Assembly: GCF_030272615.1 (NCBI RefSeq)
Contig: NC_081405.1
Span: 574,275,252 to 574,339,251, forward strand
Origin: Cryptomeria japonica
Lineage: Eukaryota > Streptophyta > Pinopsida > Cupressales > Cupressaceae
Reading direction: 5' to 3'
DNA: 64,000 bases
Numbering within the stretch: the first letter of the stretch is position 1; the number at the start of each line of letters is the position of its first letter. Below, piece after piece: positions 12,451-23,725 of the stretch. The translations under genes were made by a program, and so were the position numbers. A model generated the notes under the pieces. It did no database searches. It saw nothing but the letters and a program-made list of their open reading frames with translations, and was not told the DNA's origin.

Positions 12451-13250
12451 AAACACATACTTCTGTGATCTCAGTTTTAAGGTTCTTTTTTGGTTTTCTA
12501 TGAAACCTTCTTAATACATGGAGTCTTTAAGAAAAGGAATAATATCAGTATACCACAAGGTTCTTTGTAGGCTGCAAATGATACCTTTTGACTCAGATAG
12601 AAGATTTATCTAGGCAGCCTCTAAGTTCTCCCTAGCCATAAGCTTTTCTAACCTCATTCCTCATACCAACTTAGTGATTTAAATATCAACATGAAATTCT
12701 TGGATCTTGTTAATCCATCTATACTTTCTTCTTGTTGTCTCTAATTGGAAAAAGATGTCCTTTGCTACAACATTAGGCACATAAGCTATGACTTGGGCAC
12801 CTACTAGGTAAGGCCTAAAACTTTTTACAGCCTTGACTAAAGCATATGCTTTCTTTTCCATAATGTCATATTTGAGTCCGGCTGCCTAAAGGGATTTTCT
12901 ATATAAAGCAATAGATTTCTCATACCCTTCATTCTCCTTTTGTAACATAACAACATCCATATTGTGAAATCAAGCAAAGAAAAAAACCTGGAAAGGTTTA
13001 CTAAAATCTAGCTCCTTTAAAATAGGATCCTGCTTAATGGCTCTCTAGATGGCTACAAAGGCTTCTAGAGATTCATTTGTCTAGTTAATCACAACCCCTT
13101 TCTTTAGAATCCTTAAAAACGGTTTTACAATCTGAACAAAATTAGATATAAACTTAAGGACAAACTTTATCTAGCCGAAGAAATATTGAATGGCTTTCAT
13201 AGTTTTGGAAATAGGTATTCTATCAATAACAACCACTCTCTCAAGATCTA
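12451..13250 (-). pseudogene. Gypsy RNase H and connection region, decayed
   Basis: This lies between RT (right) and integrase (left) in the expected order. Recognisable pieces are the thumb/connection stretch after RT, a segment with EKKAYALVKAVKSFRPYLVG (12861-12800), and the matching lead-in that normally reads as the retroviral-type RNase H fold. Stops are frequent, many TAG. The catalytic residues cannot be followed through the breaks, so the call rests on order and on the conserved EKKAYALVKA pattern. Confidence 0.65.
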
Positions 13251-14338
13251 TTCATACCCCATCTTTGGACACAATATGTCCTAATAGTTTGCCTTCAGTT
13301 ATAGCAAAGTGGTATTTTTTAGGATTAAGAGAAATCCCATATTTTAATTCCCTGACAAATACCTTTTCTAAGTGCAAATAATGCTCTTCTGCCTTGTTAG
13401 AGAATGTTGTCAAATCATCTTGATATACAACCATAATGGTATCTATAATATTTGAAAAAGCTGCATCCATAGCTCTCTGAAATGTTGCTCCAGCATTAGT
13501 CAGTCCAAAAGGCATTCTAATATAGAAATAAGTTCCCCACAAAGTATTGAAGACAGTCTTGTATTGCTCTGATTCTTTGACCTTCAATTGGTTGTAACCA
13601 AAAAATCCATCCATCATAGATAACAACTCACAACATGTGACCTTTTGTAGCATTGCTTCCATGTTAGGCAAGGGGTAGTTATCCTTCAATGATAACATAT
13701 TTAAATTCCTGAAATCCATGAAGAATGCCTGATAGGTGTGATAATACCACCATCTTTGAGCTTCATCAGTTCCTCTTACATTTTGGGTCTAAGAATTGGG
13801 TTGATTTGCCTTTTCTTTTGTCTAAAGGGCCTAGAAGCTAGGTCCAAAACAATATCATGTTGGAATAGGTCTTGTCTATAGGCTTTCAGGTCATCATATG
13901 ACCATGCAAAAAAATTCTTATTTTTTTGGAGCAAAGTGATCAACATAATCATGATTTTCAAACTAATTCTTTTAGCAATGTAGATATTTCTAGGAGATGA
14001 ATCTATTCCTAAGTTAAATTCTTCAAGATCCTCTTTATTTACAAGGGGCTGCTTCATTGTTTGGCTATCTTGACTATCAAACACTCTTTCCAGATCTACC
14101 AATCCTTTTGGGATCTTATTTGTCTTTATCTGCAATATCTCATTCCCAAAAACAATGTCTTTTCCATCTATAGTTTCTACAAAAGCATTAAAGTCAATGT
14201 TTTGAATCTCATACTCATCTATGCAATGCAAGAACTTTAGTAAGTCATCATCATTCTTAAAATCTTGCCAATTGCATGTATTATCAGGAATGGATGGTCT
14301 GGTCTTTACTTCCACCTTTGAAACTCCAGCCAAGGTGA
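13251..14338 (-). pseudogene. Gypsy reverse transcriptase (reverse strand), broken
   Basis: RT copies element RNA into cDNA. The N-terminal lead-in (…FFAWSYDDLKAYRQDL…, ~13920) resembles the usual Gypsy region before RT. After a stop/frameshift near 13780-13720 the palm is clear: DFRNLN near 13715, LLSMMDGFFGYNQL (~13620), MPFGLTNAGATFQRAM (~13515-13470), and the catalytic box as YQDD at ~13425 (YMDD or YVDD is usual). KLLGHIVSKDGV follows at the end. One run of 155 codons (13719-13252) is open. Confidence 0.88.
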
Positions 14339-14745
14339 TATCATCACTCTTGAAAGCAACATTTGCTAAAAAATATGCCATAATGTTCTTCTATCTTTCT
14401 ATCCATTTGATATTGAAGACATCAAAATATTCCATTGAATCCTAGATAGTTGATCCCTACTGCTTCAATCTATCATTCTTGGAAGAGTAAATTGATCTAA
14501 ACTGAGATACAATCAATACTAAATCTCCTTATATTGATAGTTTCTTTATCCCATTCTTAGTGGCAAGATTTAAACCTAGTAACAATGTCTCATACTCTGT
14601 GACATTGTTAGTGTACTCAAAAAGTAGTTGGAAAGAATACTTAAAAGTATTCACACCAGGTGAAATAAAAACCACTCCAACACCCAACCCCTCCTTGTTG
14701 TGAGCTCCATAAAATAACATGTGCCACAGATCCTCTACTATTTTG
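14339..14745 (-). pseudogene. extra RNase H domain between protease and RT
   Basis: Read leftward from ~14730, the sequence has the archaeal/plant-type RNase H pattern: YGAHNKEGLGVGVVFISP (14715-14660), NNVTEYETLLLGLNLA (Glu-containing helix, ~14610-14560), a GD-L motif after a stop near 14528, a basic-tail-like stretch (SIYSSKNDRLKQ), and a final FLANVAF where an Asp is normally expected before it but Tyr is seen (~14355). This is the added RNase H known from Tat-lineage Gypsy elements. Here it lies between PR and RT. In the two other Gypsy elements in this window it lies after the normal RNase H. It is in another frame from the protease and overlaps its end, implying a frameshift. Confidence 0.75.
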
Positions 14746-15255
14746 AATTTCAGCTATGACAGGGTCTGCAAGAGATGACCAAATAGGTTCAACTTTGAAG
14801 TTCCCCATATCGAATTCACAAAACATCACCATGTTATTTAGGCAAACTTTCTCAATAGTAGTATTAGACCTAGGTTCTCTATCTAACTTGACAAATTTCC
14901 TATTAACAAGGATTGTAGCATATGATAAATCTATTTGAACTTTTCTCCCAACCACTGTTGTCCATTGTCTTGACAAAAGCATACCATAATTTGGGAGGAC
15001 ATCTATGGTTGTCACATCCACTTTGTAAGCAGCTTGTGGGAAGTTTTCTATCTTGACTTCTAAATTTTTAAGGATGACTATCACAGGGAAAAATCTATTA
15101 TCCATGGAATAACACTTCTCATAATTGCAGTCAACATTAAGACCAAGTTCCCTCATGACCGCCATAGGCATGATATTAATGGCAGCCCCAAAATCAATCA
15201 TACAATTTTTTACATGCCTACCATTTACTATCAAAGTCATATAAAAGGGATCTAG
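14746..15255 (-). pseudogene. Gypsy aspartic protease (reverse strand)
   Basis: The retroviral-type aspartic protease would cut the polyprotein. The active site reads IDFGAAINIMP (~15195-15165), so the usual Asp-Ser/Thr-Gly is Asp-Phe-Gly here. The second conserved segment reads LPNYGMLLSRQWT near 15000-14960, where a GMDWL- or GRPWI-like segment is usual. The open frame 15240-14746 covers the full domain. It overlaps in a different frame with the RNase H-like sequence to its left. Confidence 0.75.
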
Positions 15256-16007
15256 CTATGAATGGACTTTAGTGATAGTACTTCCTAGAATGACCTTAGG
15301 AGCTTGCATTGTCTCAGAGTGTTCCCCTTGTGTACAATTAATATCATCTTCTAAAACAACATTACTGTGCAAAACATCTTGGGACACACTAGGAACTCCA
15401 TTTATTAAAGCTAAAGCATTATTTTTATGCTCAGGGATCTTCATCATTTCTAACAAAAGAACAAAAAAATTTATTTGCGACAATGTTTGCATCATATCAA
15501 AAAAAGGTGTTGTAAGAGTACCTAGATTGACCTCCTTTTGAACTGTCACCTTTGGTTGCTTTTCCTTCTCAGCCACAACTTATTCTAAGGGAACTTCAAC
15601 TATGACCTCTTTTTTAGTATTTTTGAATTTTGTGCTCCCTTTTGATACATATTGTTGGCCAGGGGTGGTCTTTACCACCTTATTCTTCTCTTTTGTAGAT
15701 GGTGGAGTTTTTTTCTTAAGTTCCAACTGCTTATCCTTTATGAACATTCCACTGAGTTTTCCTTGGTTGGGAAAACAACCCATTGGTCTTAAATTGTACC
15801 CTCTTAATTTGAGTGATGAAAACCACAGTAATTATTTTAATTTCTTCCTTAGAGGGTCTCCTCAGATTGGTCATTAGAAGAATTGACCCTATGTTCTTAC
15901 CTTTTATCTTCATTAGAAAACACCTCTCATTGATGGCTCCTATTCCACACTCTCTGAATGTCTACCATTTATGATTCATTTTCTTCAAAGGATAAGCACT
16001 CAGACTC
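15256..16007 (-). pseudogene. C-terminal gag and gag-protease spacer of reverse-strand Gypsy, left half
   Basis: Lys/Pro-rich and low-complexity reading frames (15913-15731, 15783-15580, 15576-15256) lead into the protease. Joining its right edge at 16007 with sequence beyond the Copia insertion at 23319 restores one reading frame (…YF-stop-ADNESECLSFEENES…). That continuity shows this gag was a single coding sequence before the Copia element landed in it. Confidence 0.65.
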
Positions 16008-16012
16008 ATTAT
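16008..16012. repeat. target-site duplication ATTAT, left copy
   Basis: The five bases before the left LTR are ATTAT and match the five bases just after the right LTR (23319-23323). They mark the staggered cut made when the Copia element integrated. Confidence 0.9.
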
Positions 16013-17536
16013 TGATGAATAATGATGAACAGTAAGTACCAAACCTGTACTGAGAAGGGGGGGGTGAATCAGTACAGACAAAAACTTTCTCTCAACTAGT
16101 TTGGCTGTAAAGACTACACTTAACTGGTAAATAGTAACACCGGTCTAAATTAGGGCACTACTAGTTACACACAGTGAGAGTATGAATAGCATATACTGTT
16201 AAACATTTAGATCTCTACACAATCTAATATCTCATTTCCACTTCACCCGTATGCATAAACAAGTAATATATCATCAGAAATATAATGACTGCTAGTTCAA
16301 CATGCTTTACCGCTTGACAAAAAATATTAAAGCATCACATGAAAAGCATCATGCATGACACACCGATTTTACATGTGGAAACCCAACTGGGAAAAACCAC
16401 GATGGGGATGAATACCCAAAAGCTATTCTTTGAACACTTTTGAAGTCTGCTCTATTAGGAGCCTAGTCTGGTTAAAGACTTTTACAATAGGTTCTGCTAG
16501 GAACCGATACTGCTAGGGATCACCTGGTTAAGGGATGGCTAAATACTCGGTTAAAGGTTAGAACCCTTTTAAAGGTTGCCTCGCAAGAGGATTTGAAGAA
16601 CTCAATGAATTGAGTCACCCTGTTAAAGGATTTACACAAAAGCCTATTAAAGCTACCCGGTTAAAGGATTTTCCAACTGCTAAAATGGTTAGAAGTCAAT
16701 AGGTATTACACTAATATGATAACAAGACTCAATGCCAAGGTAGATCCACTTTAGCTCCTTTTCTTCTGCAATCACACTCTGCATGTATCAATACACTTCT
16801 CTGGTCTGGCAAGAATCAAGTATCTCTTCACTTGGATGCAAACATAGCATTTGCCAATAACCTCAAAATGAAAAACATCATCGACCTTATAGGAAATAGA
16901 TAGGTCGGTAGCATAAACCCTAAACCCTAAACATTTAGGTTTAACAATTCAATCGGTTCAATCTTGACCATTAATCATACTGCATTGAATACAACAGTCT
17001 TGAACATATCTCAAGATGTTCTCCAATGTTTATTCTTTACCGCTTTAGGAAGTTGATAACCCATCATGAACTCTCCACCATTTACAGATACTTCACACAT
17101 TCCCAGGGTAGATAGGATCAATCTCCATGCAAGATCCTCAAGGAAATCCTTCACGTGCACAAGGCTGACATGACAACACTATCTAGTCTTCGTTACAATG
17201 CTAACTCATCACAAGATGTCATCAGTTGAATCACACAAGCTTGGAATGCATCAACCAGAAACTATGAAGTTGAGACTACCAATCGGTAGTCATGCCAAAT
17301 GAATCCCTGATAAAAAACTTCCCATATACCGATTCTCATTCCAACATACTACTTCAGATTTTTACATATGCTAGTTCACTTTATCATACTAGTTCTCACA
17401 TATACCGGTTCACAGTATCATACCAATTCTCTTGCTAGTTTGCTTACTTCAATATACGAGTTCATACTTCAGCATATTGACATCAATGACAACATACAAT
17501 ATCATCGTGTGACTAAGTTTTGCACATATGCCAACA
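16013..17536 (-). repeat. 3' LTR of Copia element
   Basis: The LTR is 1,524 bp, and on the reverse strand it starts TGTTGGCATATG and ends ATTATTCATCA. It aligns over its full length with 21797-23318 with scattered single-base differences, mostly C/T and G/A. A telo-box-like run (AAACCCTAAACCCTAAA, 16915-16931) lies inside it. Confidence 0.93.
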
Positions 17537-17537
17537 A

Positions 17538-17548
17538 TCTCCCCCTTT
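17538..17548 (-). promoter_or_regulatory. polypurine tract of Copia element
   Basis: On the reverse strand this reads AAAGGGGGAGA, directly before the 3' LTR start TGTTGG. It is the expected primer for plus-strand cDNA synthesis. Confidence 0.9.
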
Positions 17549-17779
17549 GCCATTAATGGCAATATACAAAGATATCTTTCTTCTTCACATCTTCTCCCCA
17601 ATACTACAGATATCTTCTTCGCTTCACATCTTCTCCCACTTTGACAACAATGCCAAAGTGGAGGCACAAACAACTATGTTCCACTATGCTACTCCCCCTA
17701 AGGAGTAGCATCCTGCAACACACCAATCCTAAAAAAGATTTATCAATTGCAATACCTGATTGATGTGGAGCACACACCT

Positions 17780-18577
17780 TTAGTTCACCTCTTGAAGGGG
17801 TAGCACCCCTAATTCACCTCTTAAATAGGTAAATGTAGCCTTTGGTAGAGGCTTGGTGAATATGTTTGCTAACTGCTCCTTACTGGAAACATGTTCCAAT
17901 ACAACCTCTTTGTTTTGAACCTTCTCCCTCAAGAAATGTTACTTGAGCTCAAAGTGCTTGGTTCTAGCATGTAAAACCGGATTCTTGGAAATGCTAATTG
18001 CACTTGTGTTGTCACAAAATATACTTACCAATTTAGATACAAGAACTTTGAAGCCACTTAATACATGCTTCATCCAGATTGTCAGGGTGCAGTTCATAAA
18101 TGTTGCAACATATTTCACTTCTATTGTAGACTAAGAGATACAACTCTACTTCTTACTCATCCATGAGACCAATCTACCACCAAGAAAGAATGCACCACCA
18201 GTTGTGCTTTTCTGGTTGTCCACATTACCAGCCCAATCAACATCTGTAAACACTTTCAGGTTGAAATCATTATTGTATGGATAGCATAATCCATAGTCAA
18301 TAGTTCCCTTCAGATATCTAAGAATTCTCTTGACTGCTACCAAGTGGGATTCTCTTGGACTTTTCTGGAACCATGTAGTAATGCCTACTACATGTGCAGT
18401 GTCGGGTTTTCTATGTACTACATAGTGCAACTTACCAGTCATTGATCGGTATTCCTTCTCATTCACCAATGTTGAGTCATCCTCTTTTGATAATTTACAA
18501 TTGGTCACCATCGGTGTACCAACTAGTTTGTTGTCTTCCTTGTCAAAGGTCTTCAACACCTCTTTGACATACTTGGA
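17780..18577 (-). pseudogene. Copia RNase H and polyprotein end
   Basis: In the polyprotein frame, the conserved lead-in YRSMTGKLHYV (~18455-18420) and ILRYLKGTIDYGL (~18325-18285) precede the RNase H motif FTDVDWAGNVDNQKST (~18255-18210) and FFLGGRLVSWMSKK (~18190-18150). Past a stop at ~18146, the usual C-terminal parts (…FCDNTSAISISKNP…, …RTKHFEL…, …ANIFTKPLP…) can be followed to a stop at 17780. The final residues LPLQEVN sit where Copia polyproteins normally end. Confidence 0.88.
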
Positions 18578-19270
18578 CTAAGTGATAAAGATACCATATT
18601 TCATTTGTTGAATTTGTAGTCTAATGAATAACTTAATCACCCCTATAAGTGACATCTCAAATTCCTTCTTCATCTCATCTGTAAAATCATGATTCATCTT
18701 GTCATCTCCACCAAAAATTATGTCATCAACAAATACCTCACAGATCAGAATCTGATCTCCTTCTGACTTCAGATAGATATCGCTATCTTCACTTGTTCTG
18801 TCAAATCCAATCTTCACAAGATGGGAGTGTAAGCATTCATACCATGCTCTAGGTGCGTGCTTCAATCCATACAGGGCTTTATGTAGCCTACACACCATGT
18901 CACTATCTTCTGATAGGGAAAACCCATCTGGTTGCTCTATATACACCTCCTCTTCAAGTATTCCATTCAGAAATGTAGATTTTATATCCATTTGATATAC
19001 TTTGAATCCCTTGAAGGCTGCATATGCAAGAAGCATATGAACTCCTTCCAATCTAGCTACTGGAGCAAAGGTTTCTCCATAGTCTTCTCCTTCTTCTTGA
19101 GCATATCCCTTACACACTAGTCTGGCTTTGTTTCTTACCACTGTGCAATCTTCATTCAACTTATTTCTGAAAACCCATTTGGTGCCAATGACATTTTTAT
19201 GCTCAGGTCTGGGTACCGAAGGCCATGTACCATTCTTTTCTATTTGGTCAAGTTCCTCTTCCATTGCCTT
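18578..19270 (-). pseudogene. Copia reverse transcriptase
   Basis: A nearly uninterrupted stretch of 228 codons carries the complete Copia RT signature: [57 protein letters not shown] (a catalytic Asp), [22 protein letters not shown] and the catalytic box FVDD at ~18725. Trp is replaced by a TAG stop just before it (…ED-stop-IKAMEEE…), a TGG to TAG change. Confidence 0.93.
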
Positions 19271-20705
19271 GATCTAGTCTTCATTATTGTGTGCCTCTTT
19301 AAATGTTTTAGGCTCAAATTCAAAGATCATGCAAGAATTTTCTCTGACCTTTCTTCTTGTAAGAATTCCTGCATCTTTGTCTCCTATGATTTGTTTTGGA
19401 TCATGATTCAGCTTTACATACCTAGGAATGATCTTAACTATTTCTTCTTGCTTTTCTTCTTCATCCTCATCTTCATCAACATCATCATCTACCGATGTAG
19501 GAGCACTGTTACTGGTGCTAGGCTATTTTGCAACTGGTTTCGAGAAGGTTACAACCAGTTCATCTACCACTCGCTCACTACCACTTTCCTCAAGTTTATT
19601 AGAGGTTTCATCAACTCTGACATTAATACTTTCAACAATTTTTTGAGTCCTATTGTTGAAACACTTAAGAGCTTTACTCTTGCTAGAATATCCTAGGAAT
19701 ATTCCTTCATCACATTTTGCATCAAACTTGCTCTGATGTTGACTCCTCTTGATATAAAATGTGCTACCAAACACTATAAAGTAGCTTACTATAGGAGTCT
19801 TACCGGTCCAATACTCATAAGGTGTTTTATCCTTACTGTTCTTGATGAGTACTCGGTTCATAGTGTAGACTATAGTGCTCACCACTTCTCTCTAGAAGGT
19901 GTGAGCGACCTTACCTTGAATTAGCATCATTCTGGCTACTTCAACTATAGTCCAGTTGTTCCTCTCTGCTAGGCCATTCTAATGTGGATTCTAGGGGGCA
20001 GACAATTACCTCTTAATGTCATTCTCTTCATAGTACTTGTTGAATTCACCGGAAGTGAATTCTCCTCCTTGATCAGTTCTTAGGCACTTAATCCTCTTAC
20101 CACTTTCCTTTTTGACTAGTGCTCTGAAAGCTTTGAACTTTCCAAAAGCTTCAGACTTATCTTTCAAGAATGTGACCCAAATCATTCTTGAGCAGTCATC
20201 AGTGAGAATCATAAAGTACCTATCTCCCTGCATACTCCTAGTTCTCATAGGACCACACAAATCAGTATGCACAAGATCAAGAAAATTGTCTGTAGCGAAA
20301 GGTTTACCTTTGAAGGTTGAGGAAGACATTTTCCCCAGTTGACACTCTCTACATAAAGGATTCTTTGGTTTTCTCAGCACTGACAATCCTCTAACTACCT
20401 TGATCTTACTAGCCTCCATAATATTATCAAAGTTTACATGGCAGAGTCTCATATGCCATATCCAACTATCATCAAAATTAGCCATTAGACATGTACTGAT
20501 ATTTGCATTCAACTAAAATAATTTACCTTTGGTTTGCATATTGATGGCCATTAGTTCACCACTCTTTCCTTTTATTTTGCACACTCCATCTTTGAATTCC
20601 AAAGTGAGTCCATTATCATTCAACTAGGAAACACTCAAAAGGTTGTGCCTGAGACCTTCTACCCAATACACATTATTAGCACTGCTTTTTCCATTTAGAG
20701 AAATG
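19271..20705 (-). pseudogene. Copia integrase with gag-pre-integrase domain
   Basis: The gag-pre-integrase/zinc region is at 20470-20330 (WHMRLCHVNFDNI with His-His, then CREC). The core follows: HTDLCGPM (first Asp, ~20250), LRTDQGGEFTS (second Asp, ~20070), and NGLAERNN (Glu, ~19970), the last behind two stops. PYEYWTGKTPIVSYFIVFGS (~19815) and FDAKCDEGIFLGYSSKSKA are the usual end pieces. An acidic linker rich in Asp and Glu (~19490-19440) joins it to RT. Stops at ~20005, 19990 and 19886 are TAG replacing Gln or Trp. The 20513-20705 part links to the protease and is weakly conserved. Confidence 0.9.
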
Positions 20706-21780
20706 GACCCTCTACCTTTTACCATTCATGGTGGATCATTACCAAATTGGACAACACCACCATCATACTCTTCTAGAGACAAAAACTTACTTTGGTCACC
20801 AGTCATGTGGTGAGAACAACCACTATCAATAATCCACTCATTGGAATTATCAAAGCGAGAGACAAGAGCCTTCTTATCTGACACATCTTCCTTAACTGCT
20901 ACAAACACAATGTCTTCACTGTCTTCATCTTCTGATTCCTGATCAGTGACACCTTCATCCACTACTACAAAATAGGTTCTCATGTTTCCTCCTTTGAACT
21001 TCTTGAACTTCTCCAGTTTGTCCTTATTATCACCATTAAGATAATTTAGAGCAATGTGTCCTATCCTATTGCAAGAAAAGCATTTAAAAGGGAGCTTACC
21101 TCTGTATTTACCAGTTCCCTTAGGAAGTCTCTTGGTAAGAAGAGCTTCAAATTCCATCAGGATCTCCTTATCATCCATTTCTCTGCTTTGTCTAGGTTCA
21201 CAACTGGTACTAGCTTCTTTTCCCTTTCTAGATGGTGCTGCAGATGCTCTAAAGGCTGATTCAACTTTCTGCATACTGCCATCATAATTGTTTAGCTCAT
21301 ATCTGGTCAACTTAGCAATGATGGAGTCTAGGGATAGCTTTGTCTTGTCTATAGACCTCAACTCCTGAATAGTAGCAACCCTTATTGCATACACAGGTAA
21401 TAAGGATCTCAAGACTTTGCTAACAACAGTGGAATCATCTATTTTACCTCTTCCACTCTTGATGTCTCCAACAATAGTTTTGATTCTTATTCCATATTAT
21501 TAAATGGTCTCTCCTTCAACCATCTGCATGTCTTCAAACTTTCCCCTAAGGCTCTCTTCCTTAGCTTGTTTCACATACTCATCACTACCATAGATATTCT
21601 TTAGAGCATCCCATACTTATTTGGGATTATCTTTATCCTAAACATCAACAAACTCAATGTCAGATAGACTACTGATTAGGGCTTCCATGACTTGCCCATT
21701 CTCCTAAATCTCACTTTTTTGATCATCGGTGAGAGTACTGCTAGGAATAACATTAGCATTCTCAACAAAGGACCTGGAAG
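20706..21780 (-). pseudogene. Copia gag and protease
   Basis: Gag of the UBN2 type (…EALISSLSDIEFVDV…, …LRGKFEDMQMVEG…, …VLRSLLPVYAIRV…) runs leftward from ~21750. A zinc knuckle CFSCNRIGH…, whose last Cys is Tyr, is at ~21080-21040. After an acidic linker the protease active site DSGCSHHMTGD is at ~20830-20800. Compared with the related copy at 63.4 kb, the first ~45 gag residues (the part with KDNFKIWKDRMK) are missing. The sequence jumps from just inside the primer site to codons near …VENANVIPSSTLTDDQ. Stops at several places are CAG to TAG relative to the other copy. Confidence 0.88.
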
Positions 21781-21782
21781 AT

Positions 21783-21794
21783 GCTCTGATACCA
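21783..21794 (-). promoter_or_regulatory. Copia primer binding site, initiator tRNA-Met
   Basis: On the reverse strand this is TGGTATCAGAGC, a perfect match to the standard site, two bases inside the 5' LTR end at 21797. Confidence 0.93.
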
Positions 21795-21796
21795 AT

Positions 21797-23318
21797 TGAT
21801 GAATAATGATGAACAGTAAGTACCAAACTAGTACTAAGAGTGAGGGGTGAATCAGTACACACAAATACTTTCCCTCAACTAGTTTCACTGCAAAGACTGC
21901 ACTTAACTGGTAAATAGTAACACCGGTCTAAATTAGGGCACTACTAGTTACACACAGTGAGAGTATGAATAGCATAAACCGTTAAACACTTAGATCTATA
22001 CAAACTCTAATATCTCATTTCCACTTCACCCGTATGCATAAATTAGTAATATATCATCAAAAATATAATGACTACTGGTTCAACATGCTTTACCACTTGA
22101 CAAAAAATATTAAAGAATCACATGAAAAGCATCACACATGACACACTAATTTTACACGTGGAAACCCAACAGGGAAAAACCATGGTGGAGATGAATACCC
22201 ACAAGCTCTTCTTTGAACTCTTTTGAAGTCCTCTCTGTTAGGAGCCTAGTTCGGCTAAAGGTTTTTACAATAGGTTCTACTAGGACCCAATCGTACTAGG
22301 GATCACCCAGTTAAGGGATGGCTAAATACCCGGTTAAAGGTTAGAACCCTGTTAATGGTTACCTCGCACGAGGATTTGAAGAACTCATTGAATTGAGTCA
22401 TCCTGTTGAAGGATTTACACAAAAGCCTATTAAAGCTACCCGATTAAGGGATTTTCCAACTACTAAAATGGTTAGAAGTCAACAGGTAATACACTGATCT
22501 GATAACAACACTCAATTCCAAGGTAAATCCACTTTAGCTCCTTTGCTTCTGCAATCACACTCTGCAAGTATCAATACACTTCTCTAGTATGGCAAGAATC
22601 AAGTATCTCGTCACTTGGATACACACATAGCATTTACCAACAACCCCAAAATGGAAAACATCATTGACCTTATAGGAAACAGGTAGGTCGGTAGCACAAA
22701 CCCTAAACCTTAAACATTTAGGTTTAACAATTCAATCGGTTCAATCCTGACCGTTAATCATACTGCATTGAATACAACAGTCTTGAACATATCTCAAGAT
22801 GTTCTCCAACGTTTATTATTTTCTGCTTCAGGAAGTTGATAACCCATCATGCGCTCTCCACCGTTTATAGATACGTCACACATTCCCAGGGTAGATGGAT
22901 CAATCTCCATGCAAGATCCTCAAGGAAATCCTTCACACACACAAGGCTTATACGACAACACTATCTAGTCTTCACTACAATGCTGACACATGACAAGACA
23001 TCATCAGTTGAATCAAACAAGCTTGGAATGCATCAACCGGAAACCCTAAAGTTGAGACTAGCAACCGCTAGTCATTCCAAATGAAACCTTGATACAAAAA
23101 TTCCCATATATAGGTTCTCATTCTAACATACCACTTCACTTTTTCACATATACTGGTTCACATTATCATACCAGTTCTCACATATACCAGTTCATAATAT
23201 CATACTTGTTCTTTTGCCAGTTTGCTTACTTCAATATACCAATTCATACTTCAGCATATTGACATCAATGACAACATACAATATCATCATTTCACCAGGT
23301 TCTACACATATGCCAACA
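21797..23318 (-). repeat. 5' LTR of Copia element
   Basis: The LTR is 1,522 bp and matches the left LTR end to end, with TG…CA termini on the reverse strand. It is followed at 23319-23323 by the target duplication ATTAT. It should contain the element's promoter; I could not place a TATA box with confidence. Confidence 0.93.
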
Positions 23319-23323
23319 ATTAT
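23319..23323. repeat. target-site duplication ATTAT, right copy
   Basis: It is identical to 16008-16012 and directly abuts the 5' LTR of the Copia element. Confidence 0.9.
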
Positions 23324-23725
23324 CAGCTTAAAAATAAAACATATTCACCATGTGATCAGTGAATCTATCTTCCTTGTAGCTAGCATACACATCTTCATCT
23401 TCTTCCATGACCTTTGCTACTATGCATTGGGCTTGTGTGTGTGGCAGATTACATGTCATAAACCATGGGCTTTCCTCCATAAGATGAGCACCTTGCCTTT
23501 TCAATGCATCGGGTGTTTCTATATTTGCAAGCCTTTGGTTTCCAACTATAGACCACCCATCCTTCAAGTTTGTGTTATAAGGCATATCATGTAGCTTGGG
23601 TCTATCATGCCTTTGAAAATTAGGCTTGTCATGTGACATGCCTTTCTCATTTTGAGCAAATTTGTAACTTAAATCCTTTAAGGAACTCATAACCTTATCC
23701 AACTTATCCTCCTCTTTAGATGCTT
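23324..23725 (-). pseudogene. gag fragment of the split reverse-strand Gypsy, right half
   Basis: An open frame of 124 codons (23702-23328), Lys/His/Asp-rich with PHTQAQC and CNLPH motifs (possibly zinc-binding), continues in frame across the Copia insertion into 16007-15256. Its right end meets LINE sequence near 23725, so the upstream gag, leader and 5' LTR of this Gypsy element are missing from this spot. Confidence 0.65.

Larger units (their letters stand above)
16013..23318 (-). mobile_element. complete Ty1/Copia LTR retrotransposon, reverse orientation
   Basis: Two direct LTRs (16013-17536, 21797-23318) flank an interior with, in reverse-strand order, primer site, gag, protease, integrase, RT, RNase H and polypurine tract. 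Integrase precedes RT, which defines Copia. The element is 7,306 bp and bordered by the duplication ATTAT. It inserted into gag of an older reverse-strand Gypsy element. All coding parts are in one frame but carry about a dozen stops, so it is non-autonomous now. Confidence 0.95.

Noticed and set aside
11115-16931. Interstitial telomere repeats
   Set aside because: Only two to two and a half CCCTAAA units at each place; this fits a telo-box, not a telomere relic.
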